NCBI RefSeq assembly: GCF_011075055.1
Contig: NC_058155.1
Location: 9,457,537 to 9,521,536 of the forward strand
Direction: 5' to 3'
Length of the DNA stretch: 64,000 bases
Source: Mangifera indica
Lineage: Eukaryota > Streptophyta > Magnoliopsida > Sapindales > Anacardiaceae
In this document: positions 1-13,900 of the stretch, one piece after another
How positions within the stretch are numbered: position 1 is the stretch's first letter
How the letters are laid out: each line of letters opens with the position of its first letter
Translations under genes and position numbers: made by a program
Notes under the pieces: model-generated
What the model was told of the DNA's origin: nothing
Seen by the model: only the letters and a program-made list of their open reading frames with translations
Database searches by the model: none

Positions 1-1803
1 GCCACAAGAATCTAGAAAGCGATTTTGCTTAGAAAAATCAAGCTGTGTTCATTTCAGTAGGCATGATTAGCAACTTCATAATTTCAATCATTCAGGTATG
101 GTTCGAGGGTAGATGAGGCAGTAGAAGCAAAAACTTTTAGGTGATAGATTTCTGAATTGCATTCCAACTTTATTTTTCACCACTCATTTGTTGCCCCACC
201 AGATGGTGGTTGGATTGGAGTAATAATATCGGACATAGTACCTGTTCAGGATGTCTACCTTTCCTCCAATTGAAGCACAGAATAAATATAAAATGTTTTA
301 AAGGTGATTCAGTCCATTATTCAATAATTTATGTGCATTATTATGATATTGATATTATTATAATAATATCCTATGTAAAAACAATAATGTTTATATATTA
401 TGCTCTCTTTTATCTTCGTATAATTTTGAATTTATAAAATAAGATATAGTGTTAAACGTGTAACTATATAATTAAATATATTAAGTTTTGAAAATAGTAA
501 ATATAGTAATTTAATTTTTCTTTTTAATGAAAACTATAACGAATATGTTGAGGAGAACGTTGAAATGAAAGTAAACTATGCAGATTCATACACCAAGAAC
601 TATGCAGATTCATCACAAGTTCCCTTTATCTAATCATACAATAGGACGGAAAGTAAACTTATCTTGGCTGTCGATGAGCAACAATCATTTGAATCTCCTT
701 GATGGAGCACCTGTTTATACATGGTAAGTTAGAGTTGAAAAAAGTTGGACATCCATTTGAGCATGGTGGGCTGCTTTGAAATAAGGTATACCCCCATATT
801 AACATCTAAGAGCGTTTGGTTAAGGGATTAAAAAATTATTTAGAGTATCTATTTTTTATTATTTATATTATATTTTTTTATTTATAAGTAATAAAAAATT
901 TGGGTAAAAGATTTTAATAATATTTTATTACTAATAGTGATATGGTAGATAATATAAAGAGTAATCTGATTATCACCTCTATCTCAGATATTAAAATATT
1001 ATCAAGATAATTTTAATTTTATTATAACTATATTCTTATTTATTTATTTTTTAAGGTAAAAATAATCTAATTTTTAATTAATATAATAAATAATATAAAA
1101 AATATTTTAAAATAATTATATCCAAAAGTATTTAAGTAAAATAATATATAAGTATTATTTTATTACTTCTAATTAAATACAATAATTATTTATATTTATT
1201 AAATTTTATCAATAATAATAATAATAATAATTTATATGTATTAATTTTTAAAATAATTTTTTAGTTTTAATAATAAAACACTTTCTGTGTCAACATCTAC
1301 TAAATGGATCCAAGGGTTAGCCTAAAAAAAGTTGACCCTATTTCGGGTACTGAAAAGAAAAACTAATCCCAAATTTAGATGGACCACTTCACTCATGGCA
1401 ATTGTCATTTAGTAGTGTGGTTGCAGCTGAGAGAGAATGTTGGAATTTGTCTCAGATTGAAAGGAAAAAGAAAGGCCCATCTTGAAAAGCAAACGAAAAA
1501 GAAAAATGAAATAGTGTATATTAAGTGTCCAAATTAAATTAACTTAAGCCTAACAATCAAAACTGAAATATGATAAAGCTTATAATTAATTATTTTAAAA
1601 TACTAATCCAACATATGGAACAGACTGCCTATTCAGCTTTGAACCACATGTTTCTCTCGACACCTAATTGGCTCACAGAACCACATGTTCCTTGCGATGC
1701 CTACTTAGCTCACTGAACCAAAATTTTTACTATTTAACAAGCGTAAGTGACCATAAACAGCCCAGGCATCTTTTCTTGGTTACTAACTTATTTTCTTCCA
1801 GAA
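1..1803. other. AT-rich intergenic DNA upstream of the dioxygenase gene
   Basis: No convincing coding region is visible on either strand; the short ORFs have no family resemblance and run through AT-rich sequence. A pair of short direct repeats (TATGCAGATTCAT) lies at about 578-612. A MITE-like element at about 805-1280 is listed separately. The last 200 bases before the ATG at 1804 presumably hold the promoter and 5' UTR of the dioxygenase, but I see no motif I would name. Confidence 0.6.
805..1280 (+). mobile_element. MITE-like element, family M1 copy A
   Basis: This AT-rich non-coding block begins with GCGTTTGGTTAAGGGATT. It shares an ordered series of phrases with blocks at 26335-26740, 32205-32560 and, inverted, 33075-33550. 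Shared phrases include TATGGTAGATAATAT, ATTATCACCT, AATTTTATTATAACTATATT and ACAATAATTATTTATA. Repeated non-coding blocks at unrelated positions and in both orientations indicate a transposed family. Exact ends and target-site duplications are not clear for this copy. The superfamily is unassigned. Confidence 0.6.
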
Positions 1804-3619
1804 ATGTATTGTGTGAAAGACCTAGTTGAATCCGGTGGTTCCCTCCAATCTGTTCCTTCCAAATATATTTTCCCCGAAAATCCTGAAGACTGCATAATCT
1901 CAGATGCAGAAACAATCCCCATTATTGACTTTTCCTTGCTTACTTCTGCTTCTCTCAAACAACGCTCCAAGGTTATCCATGAACTTGGCACTGCATGCCG
2001 CGAATGGGGATTCTTTATGGTACAATATATATGTCTTATTACTAATTTAAACAGTATTAAGTGTACCCAGTTTTGAATATATATTTGAGTTGTAACTTTA
2101 TCTTTAATTTAAAATCACGTCTGGATATATAGTTGAATACTCAAAATTAGGTCCACTTAGTTTTATTCTATTGATTTTTTCTCTGGTCCGAAAATGTTTA
2201 AGCTCTTTTTCTTGTGGATTGAAACAACTTTCTGAGTATAGGTTATCAATCATGGAGTAAAGAAGACACTGAGAGATGAGATGATAAAGGCATGTCAAAG
2301 TTTCTTCGATCTACCGACAGAGGAAAAGCGAGACTATGCAGGAAAGAAATTTGTTGACCCCATAAGATGGGGTACAAGCTTCAACACAAAGGTGGATAAA
2401 ACATATTTCTGGAGGGATTATCTCAAGGTCCACGTTCATCCCCAATTCAACGCTCCTCAGAAACCTGTTGGCTTCAGGTACATAATGAATTACCTTTCAA
2501 ATCATGGCTCCTTGATCACTGATTCAGTATTTATTTATTTATTTTATTTACAGTGAGATAGTTGAGGAATATTGCAAACAAAATCGAGAGTTAGCGAGTG
2601 AATTGCTGAAAGGGATCTCAGCAAGCTTGGGATTGGAAGAAAACTACATACAGAAGACTTTGAATGTTGGATCAAATTCTCATCAGCTACTAGTCATAAA
2701 TTCTTACCCGGCTTGTCCACAGCCAGAGCTCGTGATGGGGCTTCCCCCTCATTCCGATCATGGTCTCTTGACCATTATCATGCAGAACGACCTTGGAGGT
2801 CTGCAAGTTCAACATGATGGCAAATGGGTTCCCGTAAATCCCCCGCCCGACTCTTTCGTTGTCAACGTAGGAGATCAACTGGAGGTAATCATATTAAAAT
2901 CACTGCTAATTGAAACAATCAACCAGCCTCCTCCACCTCCTCATAATTATGTTATCGGCAATAAATATTTGGTCGTCCTACATATAATTTGTTATAATTT
3001 TAGTAACTAATTATTTATAATTTTATTAAATATAAATAAATTTATAAATTCAATAAAAAAATTATAGTTAAAAATTTATTTTTTATTATTAAAAATTTTA
3101 ATGATAGAAAATTTTTCATTAAAATATTTATGTTAAAAGCTATAATAATATATGATGATGAGATATTTTTTTATAGTTGAAATTTTTGAATAATTATTTT
3201 TTATTAAAATTATATGTTTATTTAATTTTAATAAGAGTATAAATAATTAGTAATTAAAATTATAAAAACAATATTTACAAGCAGCAAATATCTGTCCTTA
3301 TTTTTCTATTGCTAATAACTTTTTTTTTTTAAGCGCACGATCAATTGATAATATATTTTGTTCATGAGTTCAGATACTTACCAACGGTATTTACAAAAGT
3401 ATATTGCACCGAGCCATGGTGAACAGCAAAGCAACAAGAATTTCTGTTGGTACTGCAAACGGACCTCCGCTTGACACTGTTGTGAGCCCTGCACCGGAGC
3501 TGGTGGATCGGGAAAACCAACCCGCTCGATATCGCCCGATAACTTATCGGCAGTACGTGGAGTTTCAACAAAGCAATCATCTTGATGGAAAATCCTGTTT
3601 GAGCCATGTTTTTGTTTGA
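1804..3619 (+). CDS. 2-oxoglutarate/Fe(II)-dependent dioxygenase (plant DOXC type)
   Basis: The gene has four exons at 1804-2019, 2242-2477, 2554-2884 and 3374-3619, all with GT-AG introns, and encodes 342 aa. The ATG at 1804 is the first in frame; upstream only a GTG is open. An N-terminal DIOX_N region (EWGFFMVINHGV at the exon 1/2 join) is followed by the 2OG-Fe(II) oxygenase fold. The iron ligands are present: H217 and D219 in PPHSDHG, and H273 in ILTNGIYKSILHR. The 2-oxoglutarate-binding R283-x-S285 (TRIS) is also present. Length and motifs match intact soluble plant enzymes of the DMR6-like / 2ODD19-like group, which oxidise small molecules such as flavonoids, salicylate or alkaloids. 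The substrate cannot be read from sequence. The gene looks functional. Intron 3 (489 bp) is the longest. Confidence 0.9.
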
Positions 3620-5841
3620 TGATTCAAGTCCATCATATTAAATTATAATTTTCTGTATGTGTATTTGTTGCAACTTCATCGCATTGTTACCACCGAACAA
3701 ACAACAGTGTGGTTGAACGGGGACCTGGCTGCCTAAAAATAACGTTGTATGTCTTAATATTTGTCCTAATAAAAAAGGCTGGATGTTAATTAAAATATTT
3801 TTTTCTTTGTATATATATATATATAAGTATTATTTTTTTATTGTGTTATACATATAAAATTTAAAATATAAAATATTTTTAAGTTTTTTATTTGACCAGT
3901 TAAGATATAAACCCTTTCAATCAAAGCATAATATTTACAAGATAATATAATAAAAATTAACTATATTTAATTTATGTGTTTTATTATAAATTAAAAAAAA
4001 ATTCATACACACTTGATTGGCTAGCCGATAAATCCATCCAATTAACCCTAAATGCTCTCATCAAACTAAAAAATAACTATATTTATATAATAAAAATAAT
4101 TATATATATATAATAAAATAAAAACTATTTTAACCAATATCCTATGAAAGTTTGTTAATTTCGGTAGCCTTTAAATGTTCGTATGGGACAAAAAGAGTTC
4201 AGAGCAAATAAATATGTGGGGAAGAAAAGGCCAAAGGACTATTTCCCACCCAACCATGCTGTTTTTCCAAGATTCTTTCTATTAACCTTACAAATTTTAT
4301 TTACCCACTTGGGATAGTTAAAACTAATGATTTCAAGAGTAAAATTATTATTTTGTCTGTATTATTAAAAATAAACTTAAATTTGATTTAATTTTTTTCC
4401 CTAAACCCTAAAAATTAACAATTTCTCTAAACCCAAGTTTTAAAAAATAGTATTTTCCCCCCAAGAGTTTTTAATTTTTCAAATTCAATTTTTTAACGTC
4501 GTTTCTTCCTCTCCGATGACCTCCAGGTGACGTCTCTTCCTCTCTGACGCGGTCTCCTTCCGACGGCTCTCCTCGAAGTGGTCGTCAACGAAGACAAGTA
4601 TATTTACAATAAGTTTTTACAACATTTTTCTAATTAGATATATTTTTTAAGTGATTTATATTTTAGGATTCAATTATTTGATGTCTGAAACTATTTTTTT
4701 TTCATTTTTGTTTTTGTGACTCTTAAAGAAATTAGATATAAATTATAATAGTAGTTTATAATTTGTTTAAGCTGGTTTTAAATTTTTAAGCTTAGCCAAT
4801 TTAGAAATGATAAAATTATGTAAATATATTTTTGGTAAATAAATAATGTATAATTATTTATGTATCCAAATTATGAAAAAAAAAAAATTTAGAGTTTGAA
4901 AAGTAGGTCTAAAACCCCATTGAGGGTTTTTTTTTTTAAATAAAAAATTTCGTTGAAAAATCCTATTAAGGTCTATGCAGAAAAAATCGAATTGCCCCCA
5001 AAGATAAAGTTAGCTGCAAAATGATTTACTTATGACTTCCCATTTTTGGGGCCATCCATGCCATGGGTACATATCAACTTAATTAGATAAAATTTCAAGT
5101 CCGTAGGTAACTTAGCTTTCAAAGCAATTCTTCAGTAAAACACGTGATTGAATTTGATAATCCGCGTCAAATAGAAGGGAAGCCGCCAAAAGAGATAAGC
5201 GTGGCTAATGTCAGCTCGGTCTCGTCAGCTAGATAAGGTGCCCAAAGGTGGAGGAAGAAGGTCCTCAAAAAAACTATAGGCTAATCGTGGAAGATGAGCG
5301 GAAAATGCAAAGACATAAAACTTTGAAGAAATCAGTTTCAAAACTGATTAACATGAAACTGAAATAGAAGGACAGTTTTCAAAACTAAATGTACAGGATA
5401 ATAGTAATCGCTCTAATATCATAGAGAATTATAAATTATATTATAAATTTAATTAGTATTATTAATAAAATATTTATAGTATAATATAATTTAAAATGAA
5501 ATAATAATTTTATAAAATAAAAAATAATATATAATAAATTAAAATTATATCAAATAATTGAATTCAAATAGGAAGGTATATTTTTTTTAATTTAAGAGAA
5601 ACTAGGAATAATATGTTAATTCATGTGATTGTACTTAAAAGTCAAATCAATTTTCCTCAAGTTATTAGGATTGAATTAATCTTAGAAAAACTTTGAACCA
5701 ATTTATACGCGGTTACGTGTTTCTTTATGAGCCGTTGATGCAAAAACAAATTACACATGTCCATCTCCTTTTAAGGATCTGCCTTCACTTGTGTCGATTT
5801 AGATCCTTTTTTTCGAGATTTCCAGACGGGAGTTCGAGTCG
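3620..5841. other. Intergenic DNA with a MITE-like left end
   Basis: No gene is visible. The segment starting at 4229 (GGCCAAAGGACTATTTCCCA) and running to about 4600 resembles the left part of the MULE-type MITE at 35088-35810. The resemblance covers the terminal sequence, a shared 'ccctaaac' / 'caaatttt' body and a CT-rich stretch with 'gacgtctcttcc'. A matching right terminus was not found, so this copy is probably truncated or decayed. The last 700 bases before 5842 should contain the promoter of the ANTH gene; a CACGTG hexamer lies at about 5141. Confidence 0.5.
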
Positions 5842-6903
5842 ATGGGCCACCAAAAGAGACTAAGAATTTTCGTAGGCTTTCTCAAAGACAAAGCATCCTT
5901 CATCAAAACAACTTTCTCATCCAAACGCCAAACCTCCTCCATCCGCCGCGCCGTCCTCCGTGCCACCTCGCATGTCACTTCTACTCCTCCTTCGGATAAG
6001 CGCATCGCCGCCGTTCTTCACTTTGGCCATGGCTCTCGACCCAGGGCGTCCGCGTGCATTCAAGCTCTCATGGACCGCCTCCATGCCACACGCAACGCTT
6101 TTGTTGCCCTAAAGTGTCTCTTCATTATTCATCATATCATTAAAAAGGGTTCTTTTATTTTGAAAGATCAGCTTTCGATTTATCCTTCTTATGGTGGCCG
6201 AAACTCTCTTAATTTGTCAATGTTTCGCGATAAATCGGACCTGGAAAGTTGGGAACTTTCGTCATGGGTAAGGTGGTATGCTTCTGTTTTGGAGATAAAT
6301 TTAACTGTTTCCAGAGTTCTGGGTTATCACCTCTGTTCTCCAAAAGCAACTAAAAAGATTAATGATGATAAACAAGAGAAGGTTTTGACATTGTTAAGCT
6401 CGGATTTGTTAAGAGAGATATATGCTCTAGTAAGCTTCGTTGAAGAGATAACTGACGTACCCAATACGTTGAATCTTCAGAGTAACAATTTGATACATGA
6501 GATTGTGGGATTGGTCGGTGGGGATTATAGGTTAATACAACAGGAAATTTTCCTCCGTGTTGGTGAAATCGATGAGAGAATGGTCAGTTTAAGCAGGGAA
6601 GAATTGACTCAGTTTCTGAATGCTTTGAAAAGACTTGAGAATTGCGAAGACAGATTGCTACGGTTGTTTGTTAACAGGAATAAGAATCATGGGTTGTGGA
6701 ATTTGATACGCGAAACTACGACGAAGATCACGGTAGTGGCTGTGAATAAGAATGTGCAGGAGAAGGCGTTAATGAAAATATGGAGACGAGATGACTCAAC
6801 CGAGTTGAGTCGGATTAGACAACCATTTGTTGGCGCAGTCGTTCCGGTTAATATCGATTCAACTTCAAACAGAGGGTTCGACTCAACTATGATTTCTCGA
6901 TAA
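5842..6903 (+). CDS. ANTH-domain putative clathrin assembly protein (AP180/CALM-like)
   Basis: This single-exon gene encodes 353 aa. The start at 5842 follows an untranslated leader with stops in frame. Residues about 25-290 read as an ANTH/ENTH-type helical domain: RRAVLRATSHVTSTPPSDKR at the start, then ALMDRLHATRNAFVALKCLF and IIHHIIKKGSFILKDQLS, the usual order in plant AP180 N-terminal homology proteins. ANTH domains bind phosphoinositides at the plasma membrane or trans-Golgi and recruit clathrin. The C-terminal tail after about residue 290 is short, and I see no DPF/NPF-type motif. This fits the small intronless plant subgroup like Arabidopsis At4g40080 rather than long AP180s. No frame damage is seen. 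Confidence 0.88.
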   Translation: MGHQKRLRIFVGFLKDKASFIKTTFSSKRQTSSIRRAVLRATSHVTSTPPSDKRIAAVLHFGHGSRPRASACIQALMDRLHATRNAFVALKCLFIIHHIIKKGSFILKDQLSIYPSYGGRNSLNLSMFRDKSDLESWELSSWVRWYASVLEINLTVSRVLGYHLCSPKATKKINDDKQEKVLTLLSSDLLREIYALVSFVEEITDVPNTLNLQSNNLIHEIVGLVGGDYRLIQQEIFLRVGEIDERMVSLSREELTQFLNALKRLENCEDRLLRLFVNRNKNHGLWNLIRETTTKITVVAVNKNVQEKALMKIWRRDDSTELSRIRQPFVGAVVPVNIDSTSNRGFDSTMISR

Positions 6904-9900
6904 AAAGAAAAACATGTCTGTAATTGAACTGGGTTCCCTATCATTATGTGCTGTGTGATGACGTAAGTTGATTCAGGTTCAAATATTTTGTCGTAGATAA
7001 TTAGTGACTCTCTTGTTTTAAAATACATTTGTAAATAAATAATAAGATTTTGTATTTTTCTATTTTTATATTTTTTCAAATAAGATTATTTATGTGGATG
7101 ATGTCTAGTAACTAATTTTTTTGGAATCTAAGGGAGGGGGATGACCTAGTTGAATTGACAATCGATCTAGTTAATCAATGATTAGATTAAATAATTATTT
7201 AAAAATAATATTTAAATTAATTTTATATAATTTATCTTTAAATATATAATATGAATTATTTTAACATCAAAATAAATTTAGATTAATAATACATATACGT
7301 AAAATTGATAGATAAGATCTTAAATTTAAATTTTAATAATAAATTGTTTTATATTGATCGAATCAAACTTGATTTTTTATTTGATTCAATCAGAAAGTTC
7401 AAACACCAAAAATAGTTTTTTAAATGAATTAAAATCGTTTTAGCTTATGAGTCTTCATTCAATCAATCGAACTGACTATTTTAATTTAGTTTTTGAAACC
7501 ATACCAGTTACTATGAATAAAAGAATTATAAATAGGAACTATTTTAATTACACATTTTTAAAATTATTTAATTAAAAAATTGGTAATTTTATTCATATAA
7601 TGGTGGGTTTGGTGTAGATTAGGTGTGAAATAAAAAAAAATGTACAAATTTATTTTGTAAAAGTCAAATCCGGAAAATAAAAATAAATTAAATCGATAGG
7701 TATAGTGCTAATAAATTAAATAAAAAAAGAGTGATGATGTTTGATGGAGAATGCGACCATGGCCGGCCGCGTTGGATGATACTGAAAAATTGAAATGAAA
7801 ACATTATTATTGATTTTTTTATTCGGTAAATAAAACATTATTATTGCTGTAGTTTGTAAATTTATGTGATCCATGCTCCTGGTAGGTGGGTGGAGAAAGA
7901 GGAGAGCCAATTGAGAAAGCGGACATGGTTCAATTTGAATTAATCAATATCTGCCGGTTAGACACTTGGCCACGATAACGCACGGTTGGAGAATCCCCTT
8001 TTTATATAATTGGCCAAAAGACCTATCCTCCCCGTGGTCTACTGTAACTTTAAACTATCATAGGTGAAGATTTGAAACCCTAAATATTTATTCACCAATC
8101 AATTTTGATTTAAGTTAAAATTAAAATTATTATTTAATAATAATATTTAAAAAATAAAAATTTATCTAATTTTTTTAATTTAAAAAATTAATAATTTCTT
8201 TTAAGATTAAATATTGAAAAGTAATAATTTTTTTCCTAAAGTTTCAAAATTCTTTGATAAATAACAATTGTTCTCTCTCTCTAGATGATGTCTCTTTCTC
8301 AGACGTTTTCTCTTCGTTCGAAACTCTTTTCCTTTAACATCCAATGTTGTTAAGATTTTTAGAAAATTTCAAGAATTATTTCTTACTTTTTAAATATTTT
8401 TAAAAGTTAAATTAACATATTTAAAATATTCTAATCTTGTTTATAACAAAGTTCTTTTTTTAAATAAATGGATGGTAAAATTATTATTTTATCTTTACAT
8501 TGTTAGTTTTTTTTAAAACTAAGTTTGATTTTGGTGGGAAAGCATTATTTATATAGGTCAAACCTTGAGTAAAAAAATGTAATTTACTCTAGTTTTGTAT
8601 AGGGCATATCATTATCTTCCAAGGAGGATTTCTACTTTAACAATATATTTAATATAATTGTCAATTATCAATATGTTTTTATCCCAATTTTAATATATTG
8701 AAATTATCAAAATCTTGTTTAAAATAATAGAAGAATTGGTTGGATAAGATAACTCTATCCAACGAGAAACATATGTTATAAAGAAACTATATATACTTAA
8801 TAATTTAAAGTTTTATAAGTGATAGAAGTTTGAATTTAAATTTCTTTCTTAAAAGTTTTAATGTTCTATCAGTTTTATTAACTCAGTAATACTAATTCAG
8901 ATAGATCTGTCTTACATATTTGTACAAAACAAATGATTGTTATATCATGTAAACTAAATCTTGAAGTAATCATGTCCACTATTTTCCTCTGGATATGAAA
9001 GGGCTTTTTAGCAATGGAAGTAGTTGGTATAATTTTATACCAACTGCTAAACTGCTGTTCATCTGTGTTTTCTCTTTCTTGTAAAACATTTCTGCACGTT
9101 TGGAAAAGGAATCTGCATCTTCGTTAATCAATTCCAGCATTGCTTTTGTATTCTCATCTACCTAATCGACCAATTGAGCAACTAAGGCTAAATGAATTAA
9201 TTTTTGCTTCTCGTTAACTTGATTCCTCAAAATTAGGCAAAATTCTATCAAACAAGATTATTAAGGCAACAAATGGTGTCCAGTCAAAATATGCATTGTT
9301 TCCGTGGTTATCAAATATCAATTACTGGGTAAGTCAAAAAATTAATCTTAAAATACCATCAGAAAGAATTTAAACTTATGTTTTTTTATATATATAAATC
9401 TTTCTTTATCACTCAAATAACTCATTGAAGATAATACTGTTTTATCTTCACAAAACTTAATTCCCTTATTTTTTCAGTTTTCTTTTATCATAAACATTTA
9501 TATTATGTGATTTATAATTTATTTTATTATTTGTCGCATAGAATTGTTATGATTTTTTTTATTTTATTATTTTTAATTTGACATTACATTAATCATGAAT
9601 TACCTTTTTTATAGTTTTTGGTTTATTAGTTATAATCTATCTGGGATTATTGAATTCACATCCAAATCTTACTAAAAAAATAAATTAAAAAATCAATAAT
9701 AATTTATATAAATTTTAATTATCAACTATCATATATCTTTCATTACAAAATGAGTAATGATATGTGTATAGATTCTTGCTATACAATATAAATACATAAA
9801 TAATGTGTCATTCTATGAATAGATATTACTTTATTTTTAATTCAAAATCATCCAATTAGATAATGATATATCGTTTATCTATATTAAATTGTATACTGAA

Positions 9901-10943
9901 AGTATATATGCATAATTTTGTTATTACAAAATATAGAATATATATGTAATTATAAAAAATATTGTTATTGATCGAATTATTCAATATACTTGTTGTGCTT
10001 CCTCACAACTTTTTTAGCTATATAGAACGACGGGTTGATTAGTTAGTAAAATTATGTTTACTAATAATGAGTATTACTTTGTGTCTTAATAACGTATCAA
10101 TTATATAAATGTATCTTTATATAATTGAAAATCACTCTATTTATAATTTAAAATTATTTAATTAAATAATATTATTATCTTATTAGTATACCTAATTTTA
10201 TTTTTAGTTGACATCTAACACTTTAATAAGAAAAAGATAAATGGCCATTTTGCGAGGAATTATGAAATAAAGCATATTATCTTTTGTAGAATGCATAAAT
10301 AAAGTGTTCTGAATTTTAAACCCTCCGTTAGCAACGCTTTTTCCTTGTACATTGACATATTTATCCAACTTATGTTTATGTCCAAAAGTAGCTTTTAGAA
10401 TTTCTATTTTTGATATAAATTATATATAATTATATTTAATCTTATGATAATATATATAAATTATGTATAAAAATATAAATACACATAATTTTTTATTTTT
10501 AGAAAATGGTTGTGGTCTTTAATAAATCTTAGTTTTCGAATTCTTCACTAATTTTTAATGAAACCTTCAACCCTAATCGTTATGTATATTTGTTCGATCT
10601 TAATTAGTATTAGAATTACGAAAATCATGGTTAGGAACTTCGGCTGCAGAAAGAGAACGTACGGTTGAGTTACCTCTGAACAGCTCAATCCAACCATTTG
10701 GGTTACTTTTGTTCAATTTACGAATCTTCTCTTCTGTCTTGGTGTAGTTTTACAGAGAAAGATAATCTTTTCAACTGAAGTGGATTTCCCAACAGGGCTC
10801 CCTTTTGTTCAAAACTTATTTGCATAATTTTTTTTTATTATTAAAAAGATTGATTCGACATTGAAATGCACAGAAATTTAAGAAAAAAAATTTAAAAACT
10901 AAAAATTAAATTCTGGTGGCCGGTGAAAATCCATGATGATTAA
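6904..10943. other. AT-rich intergenic DNA
   Basis: No supported gene lies between the ANTH gene and the end of the MATE gene. A segment at about 8010-8560 begins GGCCAAAAGACCTATCC and has a CT-rich core with GATGATGTCTCTTTCTC. It weakly resembles the MULE-type MITE family seen at 4229 and 35088. The rest is low-complexity AT-rich spacer with scattered ORFs lacking family resemblance. The 3' UTR of the minus-strand MATE gene should lie just below 10944. Confidence 0.5.
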
Positions 10944-13900
10944 TTACTTAGGGTCTTCTGATTCATTGTCTGTGTTGGGACTCGACCACCTCTGCACGCG
11001 TTGCTTCGCAGTTTCAGCCTGTAATTCACCAAAATGATTTACAGTAGAATGTATTAAAGTTAAGCATACTGCTTCCCCTAAAAAAGGAAAAAAATGTTAA
11101 GCCTGCCAAATTCTACCTCTTTATCCCAATCGCATCTTGCAGTTATAATGGACAACACGACTGTTTGAAAAGCAGTTCCACCAAAGATCATTCCTCCCCA
11201 GATGCCCTGATGAAGCAAAAAAGCAAAAATAAATAAATAAATAAAAAGAGATTTCTGAATCATGTGCAATCAAATTCTTGCAGGATAGAAGAGATTTCTG
11301 AATGCCGAGAAGAGGTCAAGGTGGAAGATAATAATCTTCCTATTATCAGGGGAACCACCTGCTCCTTCAAATCTTAAATATTATACTCTTCATAGTTGTT
11401 AACAGTTGGTGTATATAAACACGTATGATCACGCTGTAATTTTCAGTCTGCAACATATGAGATTTACTCTTGCATAGACGTATATACAGTCTGTGTTTCT
11501 TCTCTCCTATCAGGTGCAGTAGCAGTAGCATCTGTTCAAGCCTCAGCAGATGGAGACCTTACCAGAAACCTTACCCACTCGTGGACATGCCATCGGATAA
11601 ATAAATTACCCATGTTTGTCAGAGGTAAAAAGCTCCAAAAGCTGGTAAAGGGTCTTATTGCCCAGCTGAAAAAGGCAAAGCCCGGCTGTCGGTTTTTTAC
11701 ATTAAATTTATAATAATTTGTTTTTACATCAACAAAATAAAAAAAAATTGAGTGACAATTTCTTTTAAAGTCTCGTATGATCAGTTCAACAATGAATTAT
11801 TATGCCTAGAGTTTTCTAATAACCATTTATAAGAACCAGTTTACTTATTTAATAACTTTAAATCTCTTTAACAATTTTATAATTTATCGTAAACCTTTTA
11901 ATAATCTTAGATTTCGTCAGTGATTTCTCTAATAACTTTAAACCTAATTAAGAATCTTAGAAATTTCTAATAACCCTTACACCTAATTAAAAAATAATCT
12001 CAAACCTAATAAAAAATCTGAAATTGTATTGAAAACTGTCCCAAATTTGACAATAATCATCAAATCTAGTTCAAAATAGTCTAAATGATAATAAATTTAC
12101 TAACTCGATGCCTTAAACTTCTCCAAAAACATTAATAAACATTAAAAACAATTGCTTTTCAACTATTAGTCATCTTTGACCAGACTCTATCATCGTAAAA
12201 CCTCGCAAAGGCGAGCGTGAGGTGAGCCTTTGACGATAAAATAACTAACAAAAACTAAACAACATGTAAAGCGGAACTTACCATAACACCAAAATCGAAG
12301 ACCCATCCCATTAGAAATCCGAGTGGGAGTCCTATAACGTAATAGCATCCAAGATTTACATATGCAACCATTGCCTGCCAGCCAGACCCCACAGCCACTC
12401 CTGTCACAGGAAAATCACAACTCTTAAACTACTGTTCAAAAATACTTACGATGATCATCAGTACATCGTGACACATAATATTTCACTAGAAATACACCTG
12501 ATAAAACTGGTTGAACGCTGTTAAGGAGAATTGTGACAGCCAAGAGATAGGAGAGCGTATCAACTTCTTCTAGGACGTCTTCACTAGAGGTAAATATCAA
12601 TGCCACCTTGTTTCTTAGTATCATGATTAAAATGCAAAGGATGAAGCCAATGACTGTAGATTCTGCTACGGCTACAATTGTTGCAAATTTTGCTGCGTTG
12701 CCGTTCCCAGCTCCCAGTTCATTGGCCACCCTGACTCTGCAAATTTTATATATGCCACCAACCCATCAATAATGAACAATTGGTGCTTAATATATAAGCT
12801 TGAAAAAAAAACCCAATACCCGGCAGCAGCGAAAAAAGCAAGAGGAATCATTATTTCCCATCCGTTGACACTCATGCTACATAATGAAATCCAAGTAAAA
12901 AGAGTCAGTTTTGAAGGGCATTTACTTGAAATTCAAAAGTTAAATAAAATTGTGTGTGTACCAGACTGATAAGGCGTCCACAGCTACAGTTGCATTGGAT
13001 AAATGTCCAGTCATCAATATTAATATTCTGTAGTACCAATTTTCCAAGCTGTACCAAAAACAAAACTACATTTATGAGGATGGAGACTTAAGCCAATAAA
13101 ACAAATAATGAAAATGTGGTTCAAATATTTATTCGCGAACAGGAGTAAATTAGAAAGAAAATCATACACGATGTTGAAAACGAATGGAAACTATAAAAGG
13201 AATGAATTATATTATCAAATGATAAGACTATTTGTCAATTATATAAAGCATACTGACTACAGTTTTCTACATTGCTCTTGAAAAAATTTCTAAGCATATA
13301 GCATGAAAATAAAGTCACTATCTATACATTAAATCGAAATTATATACCCTTTAATTATGACAGTTTTATGAAAAAAAATTACCATCATAAAGGGGAGAGA
13401 GAGGCACTTAAAAGGGTAATTTGAATAACAATAAAGAAATTTTATATATAAAAGTTATGTATTTAAATTTATTTCAGATAACATTTTAATATTAAATTTT
13501 TGGTTTATTCTAAAGAAAAAGAAGGTGTGAAGTATGAGAGTGAAAGTATTACCACAACATGACTCCAGAAGCTATAGAGAGTTTGGTATATTCCCAAAGG
13601 CCAGAAAAGGCTTGCGTAGAGAAACCTGTCCATGTTAAACGGCACCAACCCAAATAACCAAAAAGTCCCAGAACAGACACCCACCATGATATATCCAACG
13701 CAATTGCAGCCCCTATTACACCGAAATTGAGAACATAGACGAATAGCCAACTTGTAAATATATTCACCAGTAGTCCCACAAACGATACCCAAGCAAGAAT
13801 TTGGTTCTCTAACTGGCTCTGCAAGAACCTCTGCAGTGGAAACTGAAAGGCAAAACTGAAGTGCAATGGTATCAGCCACACCGCAACCACCCCTGACAAT

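Noticed and set aside
1747..1803. Upstream start of the dioxygenase at 1747
   Set aside because: The codon there is GTG; the first ATG in frame is at 1804 and gives the family-like N terminus.
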